Source: Pyropia haitanensis (taxonomy: Eukaryota > Rhodophyta > Bangiophyceae > Bangiales > Bangiaceae). Taken from it: DNA of 64,000 nt. Positions 51,301 to 63,413 of this stretch are shown here, piece by piece. The notes below the pieces were generated by a model. It was not told the DNA's origin, did not search any database, and saw only the letters and a program-made list of their open reading frames with translations. The translations under genes and the position numbers were made by a program. The DNA is taken from assembly GCA_008729055.1 (NCBI GenBank), contig SDUX01000046.1:65567-129566 (forward strand), given 5' to 3'. How positions within the stretch are numbered: the stretch's first letter is position 1; every line of letters begins with the position of its first letter.

Positions 51301-54300
51301 GCGGGCGGATGTATGGCTGGAATAAAGGATGCGAGCCAATTTGGCCGCCGGAGCGCGTGCTGCATTGCTGTACACGCGAAAGTGGGCAAAAGTGGGCAAC
51401 AGTGGGCAAAAGTGGGTGAGAAGCGGCCTACCACCCCATGCACGACCGTGGGGGTCAAACCTCCGACATCGAGCGGGCGGATCTATGGCTGGAATAAAGG
51501 ATGCGCGCCAATTCGGCCGCCGCATCGTGTGCAGCATCGCTGTAGACGCAAAAGTGGGCAAAAGTGGGCAAAAGTGGGCAAAAGTGGGTAGGAAGTGGGT
51601 AAGAAGTGGGCAAAAAGTGGGCAAAAAGGGGGCCAAATTAGGACACAAATGGGCAATTGGGGGCAAGAAGTTTCCAAAACTGCAAAGAAAATTGAGGCGA
51701 AAGTCGCCAGAAAGTGCTCCAACAGTGGCCACAAAGTGCGCCCCGCCACCCAAACTGTCCACTGCGCGTTCCGCTCGTCACACTGGCGTGGACGGTGTGA
51801 GGGCGGAACTTTTGTCGCCGACCGTCACACCTGATTGTCGGGACCCCCACGTGGCAAAAACCATTCCACAAAATTGACACGTGGAAACCGGCGCTCCACA
51901 AAACACTCGTTGCATCCAACGGACGCGCCAACGAACGGGTCGGCCAACCACCCCATGCACGACGGTGCGGGTGGAACGTCGGACGTCGAGCGGGCGGATG
52001 TATGGCTGGAATAAAGGATGCGAGCCAATTTGGCCGCCGGAGCGCGTGCTGCATTGCTGTACACGCGAAAGTGGGCAAAAGTGGGCAACAGTGGGCAAAA
52101 GTGGGTGAGAAGCGGCCTACCACCCCATGCACGACCGTGGGGGTCAAACCTCCGACATCGAGCGGGCGGATCTATGGCTGGAATAAAGGATGCGCGCCAA
52201 TTCGGCCGCCGCATCGTGTGCAGCATCGCTGTAGACGCAAAAGTGGGCAAAAGTGGGCAAAAGTGGGCAAAAGTGGGTAGGAAGTGGGTAAGAAGTGGGC
52301 AAAAAGTGGGCAAAAAGGGGGCCAAATTAGGACACAAATGGGCAATTGGGGGCAAGAAGTTTCCAAAACTGCAAAGAAAATTGAGGCGAAAGTCGCCAGA
52401 AAGTGCTCCAACAGTGGCCACAAAGTGCGCCCCGCCACCCAAACTGTCCACTGCGCGTTCCGCTCGTCACACTGGCGTGGACGGTGTGAGGGCGGAACTT
52501 TTGTCGCCGACCGTCACACCTGGCTGTCGGGACCCCCACGTGGCAAAAACCATTCCACAAAATTGACACGTGGAAACCGGCGCTCCACAAAACACTCGTT
52601 GCATCCAACGGACGCGCCAACGAACGGGTCGGCCAACCACCCCATGCACGACGGTGCGGGTGGAACGTCGGACGTCGAGCGGGCGGATGTATGGCTGGAA
52701 TAAAGGATGCGAGCCAATTTGGCCGCCGGAGCGCGTGCTGCATTGCTGTACACGCGAAAGTGGGCAAAAGTGGGCAACAGTGGGCAAAAGTGGGTGAGAA
52801 GCGGCCTACCACCCCATGCACGACCGTGGGGGTCAAACCTTCGACATCGAGCGGGCGGATCTATGGCTGGAATAAAGGATGCGCGCCAATTCGGCCGCCG
52901 CATCGTGTGCAGCATCGCTGTAGACGCAAAAGTGGGCAAAAGTGGGCAAAAGTGGGCAAAAGTGGGTAGGAAGTGGGTAAGAAGTGGGCAAAAAGTGGGC
53001 AAAAAGGGGGCCAAATTAGGACACAAATGGGCAATTGGGGGCAAGAAGTTTCCAAAACTGCAAAGAAAATTGAGGCGAAAGTCGCCAGAAAGTGCTCCAA
53101 CAGTGGCCACAAAGTGCGCCCCGCCACCCAAACTGTCCACTGCGCGTTCCGCTCGTCACACTGGCGTGGACGGTGTGAGGGCGGAACTTTTGTCGCCGAC
53201 CGTCACACCTGGCTGTCGGACCCCCACGTGGCAAAAACCATTCCACAAAATTGACACGTGGAAACCGGCGCTCCACAAAACACTCGTTGCATCCAACGGA
53301 CGCGCCAACGAACGGGTCGGCCAACCACCCCATGCACGACGGTGCGGGTGGAACGTCGGACGTCGAGCGGGCGGATGTATGGCTGGAATAAAGGATGCGA
53401 GCCAATTTGGCCGCCGGAGCGCGTGCTGCATTGCTGTACACGCGAAAGTGGGCAAAAGTGGGCAACAGTGGGCAAAAGTGGGTGAGAAGCGGCCTACCAC
53501 CCCATGCACGACCGTGGGGGTCAAACCTCCGACATCGAGCGGGCGGATCTATGGCTGGAATAAGGATGCGCGCCAATTCGGCCGCCGCATCGTGTGCAGC
53601 ATCGCTGTAGACGCAAAAGTGGGCAAAAGTGGGCAAAAGTGGGCAAAAGTGGGTAGGAAGTGGGTAAGAAGTGGGCAAAAAGTGGGCAAAAAGGGGGCCA
53701 AATTAGGACACAAATGGGCAATTGGGGGCAAGAAGTTTCCAAAACTGCAAAGAAAATTGAGGCGAAAGTCGCCAGAAAGTGCTCCAACAGTGGCCACAAA
53801 GTGCGCCCCGCCACCCAAACTGTCCACTGCGCGTTCCGCTCGTCACACTGGCGTGGACGGTGTGAGGGCGGAACTTTTGTCGCCGACCGTCACACCTGAT
53901 TGTCGGGACCCCCACGTGGCAAAAACCATTCCACAAAATTGACACGTGGAAACCGGCGCTCCACAAAACACTCGTTGCATCCAACGGACGCGCCAACGAA
54001 CGGGTCGGCCAACCACCCCATGCACGACGGTGCGGGTGGAACGTCGGACGTCGAGCGGGCGGATGTATGGCTGGAATAAAGGATGCGAGCCAATTTGGCC
54101 GCCGGAGCGCGTGCTGCATTGCTGTACACGCGAAAGTGGGCAAAAGTGGGCAACAGTGGGCAAAAGTGGGTGAGAAGCGGCCTACCACCCCATGCACGAC
54201 CGTGGGGGTCAAACCTCGACATCGAGCGGGCGGATCTATGGCTGGAATAAAGGATGCGCGCCAATTCGGCCGCCGCATCGTGTGCAGCATCGCTGTAGAC

Positions 54301-54420
54301 GCAAAAGTGGGCAAAAGTGGGCAAAAGTGGGCAAAAGTGGGTAGGAAGTGGGTAAGAAGTGGGCAAAAAGTGGGCAAAAAGGGGGCCAAATTAGGACACA
54401 AATGGGCAATTGGGGGCAAG
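48301..54420. repeat. Uniform array block, anchors 48436-53946
   Basis: Nine units. M1 in order is GGCTGTCGGG, GGCTGTCGGG, GATTGTCGGG, GGCTGTCGGG, GATTGTCGGG, GATTGTCGGG, GGCTGTCGGG, GGCTGTCGGA (one G lost) and GATTGTCGGG. M2 is CTTCG near 52840 and CTCG near 54216, otherwise CTCCG. The unit anchored at 53258 has AATAAGG in module B, the same pairing with the shortened M1 as the unit anchored at 27770, about 25.5 kb away. M3 is CCAAAACT up to the last unit, where it becomes CCATAACT at 54427. Confidence 0.93.
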
Positions 54421-57400
54421 AAGTTTCCATAACTGCAAAGAAAATTGAGGCGAAAGTCGCCAGAAAGTGCTCCAACAGTGGCCACAAAGTGCGCCCCGCC
54501 ACCCAAACTGTCCACTGCGCGTTCCGCTCGTCACACTGGCGTGGACGGTGTGAGGGCGGAACTTTTGTCGCCGACCGTCACACCTGGCTGTCCGGACCCC
54601 CACGTGGCAAAAACCATTCCACAAAATTGACACGTGGAAACCGGCGCTCCACAAAACACTCGTTGCATCCAACGGACGCGCCAACGAACGGGTCGGCCAA
54701 CCACCCCATGCACGACGGTGCGGGTGGAACGTCGGACGTCGAGCGGGCGGATGTATGGCTGGAATAAAGGATGCGAGCCAATTTGGCCGCCGGAGCGCGT
54801 GCTGCATTGCTGTACACGCGAAAGTGGGCAAAAGTGGGCAACAGTGGGCAAAAGTGGGTGAGAAGCGGCCTACCACCCCATGCACGACCGTGGGGGTCAA
54901 ACCTCCGACATCGAGCGGGCGGATCTATGGCTGGAATAAAGGATGCGCGCCAATTCGGCCGCCGCATCGTGTGCAGCATCGCTGTAGACGCAAAAGTGGG
55001 CAAAAGTGGGCAAAAGTGGGCAAAAGTGGGTAGGAAGTGGGTAAGAAGTGGGCAAAAAGTGGGCAAAAAGGGGGCCAAATTAGGACACAAATGGGCAATT
55101 GGGGGCAAGAAGTTTCCAAAACTGCAAAGAAAATTGAGGCGAAAGTCGCCAGAAAGTGCTCCAACAGTGGCCACAAAGTGCGCCCCGCCACCCAAACTGT
55201 CCACTGCGCGTTCCGCTCGTCACACTGGCGTGGACGGTGTGAGGGCGGAACTTTTGTCGCCGACCGTCACACCTGGCTGTCCGGACCCCCACGTGGCAAA
55301 AACCATTCCACAAAATTGACACGTGGAAACCGGCGCTCCACAAAACACTCGTTGCATCCAACGGACGCGCCAACGAACGGGTCGGCCAACCACCCCATGC
55401 ACGACGGTGCGGGTGGAACGTCGGACGTCGAGCGGGCGGATGTATGGCTGGAATAAAGGATGCGAGCCAATTTGGCCGCCGGAGCGCGTGCTGCATTGCT
55501 GTACACGCGAAAGTGGGCAAAAGTGGGCAACAGTGGGCAAAAGTGGGTGAGAAGCGGCCTACCACCCCATGCACGACCGTGGGGGTCAAACCTCCGACAT
55601 CGAGCGGGCGGATCTATGGCTGGAATAAGGGATGCGCGCCAATTCGGCCGCCGCATCGTGTGCAGCATCGCTGTAGACGCAAAAGTGGGCAAAAGTGGGC
55701 AAAAGTGGGCAAAAGTGGGTAGGAAGTGGGTAAGAAGTGGGCAAAAAGTGGGCAAAAAGGGGGCCAAATTAGGACACAAATGGGCAATTGGGGGCAAGAA
55801 GTTTCCATAACTGCAAAGAAAATTGAGGCGAAAGTCGCCAGAAAGTGCTCCAACAGTGGCCACAAAGTGCGCCCCGCCACCCAAACTGTCCACTGCGCGT
55901 TCCGCTCGTCACACTGGCGTGGACGGTGTGAGGGCGGAACTTTTGTCGCCGACCGTCACACCTGGCTGTCGGACCCCCACGTGGCAAAAACCATTCCACA
56001 AAATTGACACGTGGAAACCGGCGCTCCACAAAACACTCGTTGCATCCAACGGACGCGCCAACGAACGGGTCGGCCAACCACCCCATGCACGACGGTGCGG
56101 GTGGAACGTCGGACGTCGAGCGGGCGGATGTATGGCTGGAATAAAGGATGCGAGCCAATTTGGCCGCCGGAGCGCGTGCTGCATTGCTGTACACGCGAAA
56201 GTGGGCAAAAGTGGGCAACAGTGGGCAAAAGTGGGTGAGAAGCGGCCTACCACCCCATGCACGACCGTGGGGGTCAAACCTCCGACATCGAGCGGGCGGA
56301 TCTATGGCTGGAATGAGGGATGCGCGCCAATTCGGCCGCCGCATCGTGTGCAGCATCGCTGTAGACGCAAAAGTGGGCAAAAGTGGGCAAAAGTGGGCAA
56401 AAGTGGGTAGGAAGTGGGTAAGAAGTGGGCAAAAAGTGGGCAAAAAGGGGGCCAAATTAGGACACAAATGGGCAATTGGGGGCAAGAAGTTTCCATAACT
56501 GCAAAGAAAATTGAGGCGAAAGTCGCCAGAAAGTGTCCAACAGTGGCCACAAAGTGCGCCCCGCCACCCAAACTGTCCACTGCGCGTTCCGCTCGTCACA
56601 CTGGCGTGGACGGTGTGAGGGCGGAACTTTTGTCGCCGACCGTCACACCTGGCTGTCGGACCCCCACGTGGCAAAAACCATTCCACAAAATTGACACGTG
56701 GAAACCGGCGCTCCACAAAACACTCGTTGCATCCAACGGACGCGCCAACGAACGGGTCGGCCAACCACCCCATGCACGACGGTGCGGGTGGAACGTCGGA
56801 CGTCGAGCGGGCGGATGTATGGCTGGAATAAAGGATGCGAGCCAATTTGGCCGCCGGAGCGCGTGCTGCATTGCTGTACACGCGAAAGTGGGCAAAAGTG
56901 GGCAACAGTGGGCAAAAGTGGGTGAGAAGCGGCCTACCACCCCATGCACGACCGTGGGGGTCAAACCTCCGACATCGAGCGGGCGGATCTATGGCTGGAA
57001 TGAGGGATGCGCGCCAATTCGGCCGCCGCATCGTGTGCAGCATCGCTGTAGACGCAAAAGTGGGCAAAAGTGGGCAAAAGTGGGCAAAAGTGGGTAGGAA
57101 GTGGGTAAGAAGTGGGCAAAAAGTGGGCAAAAAGGGGGCCAAATTAGGACACAAATGGGCAATTGGGGGCAAGAAGTTTCCAAAACTGCAAAGAAAATTG
57201 AGGCGAAAGTCGCCAGAAAGTGGTCCAACAGTGGCCACAAAGTGCGCCCCGCCACCCAAACTGTCCACTGCGCGTTCCGCCCGTCACACTGGCGTGGACG
57301 GTGTGAGGGCGGAGAACTTTGCACCGTCCATCACACCTGGCTGTCGGGACCCCCACGTGGCAAAAACCATTCCACAAAATTGACACGTGGAAACCGGCGC

Positions 57401-60400
57401 TCCACAAAACACTCGTTGCATCCAACGGACGCGCCAACGAACGGGTCGGCCAACCACCCCATGCACGACGGTGCGGGTGGAACGTCGGACGTCGAGCGGG
57501 CGGATGTATGGCTGGAATAAAGGATGCGAGCCAATTTGGCCGCCGGAGCGCGTGCTGCATTGCTGTACACGCGAAAGTGGGCAAAAGTGGGCAACAGTGG
57601 GCAAAAGTGGGTGAGAAGCGGCCTACCACCCCATGCACGACCGTGGGGGTCAAACCTTCGACATCGAGCGGGCGGATCTATGGCTGGAATAAAGGATGCG
57701 CGCCAATTCGGCCGCCGCATCGTGTGCAGCATCGCTGTAGACGCAAAAGTGGGCAAAAGTGGGCAAAAGTGGGCAAAAGTGGGTAGGAAGTGGGTAAGAA
57801 GTGGGCAAAAAGTGGGCAAAAAGGGGGCCAAATTAGGACACAAATGGGCAATTGGGGGCAAGAAGTTTCCATAACTGCAAAGAAAATTGAGACGAAAGTC
57901 GCCAGAAAGTGCTCCAACAGTGGCCACAAAGTGCGCCCCGCCACCCAAACTGTCCACTGCGCGTTCCGCTCGTCACACTGGCGTGGACGGTGTGAGGGCG
58001 GAACTTTTGTCGCCGACCGTCACACCTGGCTGTCCGGACCCCCACGTGGCAAAAACCATTCCACAAAATTGACACGTGGAAACCGGCGCTCCACAAAACA
58101 CTCGTTGCATCCAACGGACGCGCCAACGAACGGGTCGGCCAACCACCCCATGCACGACGGTGCGGGTGGAACGTCGGACGTCGAGCGGGCGGATGTATGG
58201 CTGGAATAAAGGATGCGAGCCAATTTGGCCGCCGGAGCGCGTGCTGCATTGCTGTACACGCGAAAGTGGGCAAAAGTGGGCAACAGTGGGCAAAAGTGGG
58301 TGAGAAGCGGCCTACCACCCCATGCACGACCGTGGGGGTCAAACCTTCGACATCGAGCGGGCGGATCTATGGCTGGAATAAAGGATGCGCGCCAATTCGG
58401 CCGCCGCATCGTGTGCAGCATCGCTGTAGACGCAAAAGTGGGCAAAAGTGGGCAAAAGTGGGCAAAAGTGGGTAGGAAGTGGGTAAGAAGTGGGCAAAAA
58501 GTGGGCAAAAAGGGGGCCAAATTAGGACACAAATGGGCAATTGGGGGCAAGAAGTTTCCATAACTGCAAAGAAAATTGAGACGAAAGTCGCCAGAAAGTG
58601 CTCCAACAGTGGCCACAAAGTGCGCCCCGCCACCCAAACTGTCCACTGCGCGTTCCGCTCGTCACACTGGCGTGGACGGTGTGAGGGCGGAACTTTTGTC
58701 GCCGACCGTCACACCTGGCTGTCCGGACCCCCACGTGGCAAAAACCATTCCACAAAATTGACACGTGGAAACCGGCGCTCCACAAAACACTCGTTGCATC
58801 CAACGGACGCGCCAACGAACGGGTCGGCCAACCACCCCATGCACGACGGTGCGGGTGGAACGTCGGACGTCGAGCGGGCGGATGTATGGCTGGAATAAAG
58901 GATGCGAGCCAATTTGGCCGCCGGAGCGCGTGCTGCATTGCTGTACACGCGAAAGTGGGCAAAAGTGGGCAACAGTGGGCAAAAGTGGGTGAGAAGCGGC
59001 CTACCACCCCATGCACGACCGTGGGGGTCAAACCTCCGACATCGAGCGGGCGGATCTATGGCTGGAATGAGGGATGCGCGCCAATTCGGCCGCCGCATCG
59101 TGTGCAGCATCGCTGTAGACGCAAAAGTGGGCAAAAGTGGGCAAAAGTGGGCAAAAGTGGGTAGGAAGTGGGTAAGAAGTGGGCAAAAAGTGGGCAAAAA
59201 GGGGGCCAAATTAGGACACAAATGGGCAATTGGGGGCAAGAAGTTTCCATAACTGCAAAGAAAATTGAGGCGAAAGTCGCCAGAAAGTGGTCCAACAGTG
59301 GCCACAAAGTGCGCCCCGCCACCCAAACTGTCCACTGCGCGTTCCGCCCGTCACACTGGCGTGGACGGTGTGAGGGCGGAGAACTTTGCACCGTCCATCA
59401 CACCTGGCTGTCGGGACCCCCACGTGGCAAAAACCATTCCACAAAATTGACACGTGGAAACCGGCGCTCCACAAAACACTCGTTGCATCCAACGGACGCG
59501 CCAACGAACGGGTCGGCCAACCACCCCATGCACGACGGTGCGGGTGGAACGTCGGACGTCGAGCGGGCGGATGTATGGCTGGAATAAAGGATGCGAGCCA
59601 ATTTGGCCGCCGGAGCGCGTGCTGCATTGCTGTACACGCGAAAGTGGCAAAAGTGGGCAACAGTGGGCAAAAGTGGGTGAGAAGCGGCCTACCACCCCAT
59701 GCACGACCGTGGGGGTCAAACCTCCGACATCGAGCGGGCGGATCTATGGCTGGAATGAGGGATGCGCGCAATTCGGCCGCCGCATCGTGTGCAGCATCGC
59801 TGTAGACGCAAAAGTGGGCAAAAGTGGGCAAAAGTGGGCAAAAGTGGGTAGGAAGTGGGTAAGAAGTGGGCAAAAAGTGGGCAAAAAGGGGGCCAAATTA
59901 GGACACAAATGGGCAATTGGGGGCAAGAAGTTTCCATAACTGCAAAGAAAATTGAGGCGAAAGTCGCCAGAAAGTGGTCCAACAGTGGCCACAAAGTGCG
60001 CCCCGCCACCCAAACTGTCCACTGCGCGTTCCGCCCGTCACACTGGCGTGGACGGTGTGAGGGCGGAGAACTTTGCACCGTCCATCACACCTGGCTGTCG
60101 GGACCCCCACGTGGCAAAAACCATTCCACAAAATTGACACGTGGAAACCGGCGCTCCACAAAACACTCGTTGCATCCAACGGACGCGCCAACGAACGGGT
60201 CGGCCAACCACCCCATGCACGACGGTGCGGGTGGAACGTCGGACGTCGAGCGGGCGGATGTATGGCTGGAATAAAGGATGCGAGCCAATTTGGCCGCCGG
60301 AGCGCGTGCTGCATTGCTGTACACGCGAAAGTGGGCAAAAGTGGGCAACAGTGGGCAAAAGTGGGTGAGAAGCGGCCTACCACCCCATGCACGACCGTGG

Positions 60401-62896
60401 GGGTCAAACCTCCGACATCGAGCGGGCGGATCTATGGCTGGAATGAGGGATGCGCGCCAATTCGGCCGCCGCATCGTGTGCAGCATCGCTGTAGACGCAA
60501 AAGTGGGCAAAAGTGGGCAAAAGTGGGCAAAAGTGGGTAGGAAGTGGGTAAGAAGTGGGCAAAAAGTGGGCAAAAAGGGGGCCAAATTAGGACACAAATG
60601 GGCAATTGGGGGCAAGAAGTTTCCAAAACTGCAAAGAAAATTGAGGCGAAAGTCGCCAGAAAGTGGTCCAACAGTGGCCACAAAGTGCGCCCCGCCACCC
60701 AAACTGTCCACTGCGCGTTCCGCCCGTCACACTGGCGTGGACGGTGTGAGGGCGGAGAACTTTGCACCGTCCATCACACCTGGCTGTCGGGACCCCCACG
60801 TGGCAAAAACCATTCCACAAAATTGACACGTGGAAACCGGCGCTCCACAAAACACTCGTTGCATCCAACGGACGCGCCAACGAACGGGTCGGCCAACCAC
60901 CCCATGCACGACGGTGCGGGTGGAACGTCGGACGTCGAGCGGGCGGATGTATGGCTGGAATAAAGGATGCGAGCCAATTTGGCCGCCGGAGCGCGTGCTG
61001 CATTGCTGTACACGCGAAAGTGGGCAAAAGTGGGCAACAGTGGGCAAAAGTGGGTGAGAAGCGGCCTACCACCCCATGCACGACCGTGGGGGTCAAACCT
61101 TCGACATCGAGCGGGCGGATCTATGGCTGGAATAAAGGATGCGCGCCAATTCGGCCGCCGCATCGTGTGCAGCATCGCTGTAGACGCAAAAGTGGGCAAA
61201 AGTGGGCAAAAGTGGGCAAAAGTGGGTAGGAAGTGGGTAAGAAGTGGGCAAAAAGTGGGCAAAAAGGGGGCCAAATTAGGACACAAATGGGCAATTGGGG
61301 GCAAGAAGTTTCCATAACTGCAAAGAAAATTGAGACGAAAGTCGCCAGAAAGTGCTCCAACAGTGGCCACAAAGTGCGCCCCGCCACCCAAACTGTCCAC
61401 TGCGCGTTCCGCTCGTCACACTGGCGTGGACGGTGTGAGGGCGGAACTTTTGTCGCCGACCGTCACACCTGGCTGTCCGGACCCCCACGTGGCAAAAACC
61501 ATTCCACAAAATTGACACGTGGAAACCGGCGCTCCACAAAACACTCGTTGCATCCAACGGACGCGCCAACGAACGGGTCGGCCAACCACCCCATGCACGA
61601 CGGTGCGGGTGGAACGTCGGACGTCGAGCGGGCGGATGTATGGCTGGAATAAAGGATGCGAGCCAATTTGGCCGCCGGAGCGCGTGCTGCATTGCTGTAC
61701 ACGCGAAAGTGGGCAAAAGTGGGCAACAGTGGGCAAAAGTGGGTGAGAAGCGGCCTACCACCCCATGCACGACCGTGGGGGTCAAACCTTCGACATCGAG
61801 CGGGCGGATCTATGGCTGGAATAAAGGATGCGCGCCAATTCGGCCGCCGCATCGTGTGCAGCATCGCTGTAGACGCAAAAGTGGGCAAAAGTGGGCAAAA
61901 GTGGGCAAAAGTGGGTAGGAAGTGGGTAAGAAGTGGGCAAAAAGTGGGCAAAAAGGGGGCCAAATTAGGACACAAATGGGCAATTGGGGGCAAGAAGTTT
62001 CCATAACTGCAAAGAAAATTGAGACGAAAGTCGCCAGAAAGTGCTCCAACAGTGGCCACAAAGTGCGCCCCGCCACCCAAACTGTCCACTGCGCGTTCCG
62101 CTCGTCACACTGGCGTGGACGGTGTGAGGGCGGAACTTTTGTCGCCGACCGTCACACCTGGCTGTCCGGACCCCCACGTGGCAAAAACCATTCCACAAAA
62201 TTGACACGTGGAAACCGGCGCTCCACAAAACACTCGTTGCATCCAACGGACGCGCCAACGAACGGGTCGGCCAACCACCCCATGCACGACGGTGCGGGTG
62301 GAACGTCGGACGTCGAGCGGGCGGATGTATGGCTGGAATAAAGGATGCGAGCCAATTTGGCCGCCGGAGCGCGTGCTGCATTGCTGTACACGCGAAAGTG
62401 GGCAAAAGTGGGCAACAGTGGGCAAAAGTGGGTGAGAAGCGGCCTACCACCCCATGCACGACCGTGGGGGTCAAACCTCCGACATCGAGCGGGCGGATCT
62501 ATGGCTGGAATAAAGGATGCGCGCCAATTCGGCCGCCGCATCGTGTGCAGCATCGCTGTAGACGCAAAAGTGGGCAAAAGTGGGCAAAAGTGGGCAAAAG
62601 TGGGTAGGAAGTGGGTAAGAAGTGGGCAAAAAGTGGGCAAAAAGGGGGCCAAATTAGGACACAAATGGGCAATTGGGGGCAAGAAGTTTCCAAAACTGCA
62701 AAGAAAATTGAGGCGAAAGTCGCCAGAAAGTGGTCCAACAGTGGCCACAAAGTGCGCCCCGCCACCCAAACTGTCCACTGCGCGTTCCGCCCGTCACACT
62801 GGCGTGGACGGTGTGAGGGCGGAGAACTTTGCACCGTCCATCACACCTGGCTGTCGGGACCCCCACGTGGCAAAAACCATTCCACAAAATTGACAC
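54421..62896. repeat. Evolving variant family near the right end
   Basis: Anchors are 54634, 55323, 56011, 56698, 57387, 58076, 58765, 59454, 60141, 60830, 61519 and 62208. New variants appear together: AATAAGGG (55625), then AATGAGGG in module B (56312, 57000, 59066, 59754, 60442); GGTCC for GCTCC in the linker; CCGCCCGTC for CCGCTCGTC; GGAGAACTTTGCACCGTCC for the usual head (57311, 59378, 60065, 60754, 62821); and GAGACG for GAGGCG (57890, 58579, 61332, 62021). The marker series from about 57.0 to 58.7 kb repeats at 60.4-62.2 kb, five units (3443 bp) on. These are true substitutions in linked sets, unlike the indels at 4.5-11 kb. Confidence 0.93.
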
Positions 62897-63413
62897 GTGG
62901 AAACCGGCGCTCCACAAAACACTCGTTGCATCCAACGGACGCGCCAACGAACGGGTCGGCCAACCACCCCATGCACGACGGTGCGGGTGGAACCTCGGAC
63001 GTCGAGCGGGCGGATGTATGGCTGGAATAAAGGATGCGAGCGAATTCGGCCGCCGGAGCGCGTGCAGCATTGCTGTAGACGCAAAAGTGGGCAAAAGTGG
63101 GCAAAAGTGGGCAAAAGTGGGTAGGAAGTGGGTAAGAAGTGGGCAAAAAGTGGGCAAAAAGGGGGCCAAATTGGGACACAAATGGGCAATTGGGGGCAAG
63201 AACTTTCCATAACTGCAAAGAAAATTGCGGTGAAAGTCGCTAGAAAGTGGTCCAACAGTGGCCACAAAGTGCGCCCCGCCACCCAAACTGTCCACTGCGC
63301 GTTCCGCTCGTCACACTGGCGTGGACGGTGTGAGGGCGGAACTTTTGTCGCCGACCGTCACACCTGGCTGTCGGGACCCCCACGTGGCAAAAAGCATTCC
63401 ACAAAATTGACAC
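62897..63413. repeat. Short 517-bp unit with one hybrid A/B module
   Basis: The distance to the next anchor is 517 bp, exactly 172 less than a full unit. It has a single module: its first part (AACCTCGG, GATGTATGG, GAGCGAATTCGG, CCGGAGCGCGTG) matches module A of the following unit, and its end (CAGCATTGCTGTAGACGC and the four-decamer tail with GTAGGAAG) matches module B. It is either the ancestral one-module form or an A/B crossover product. It also carries private changes in the linker (GGGACAC, AACTTTCC, TTGCGGTGAAAG, GTCGCTAG). Confidence 0.92.
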
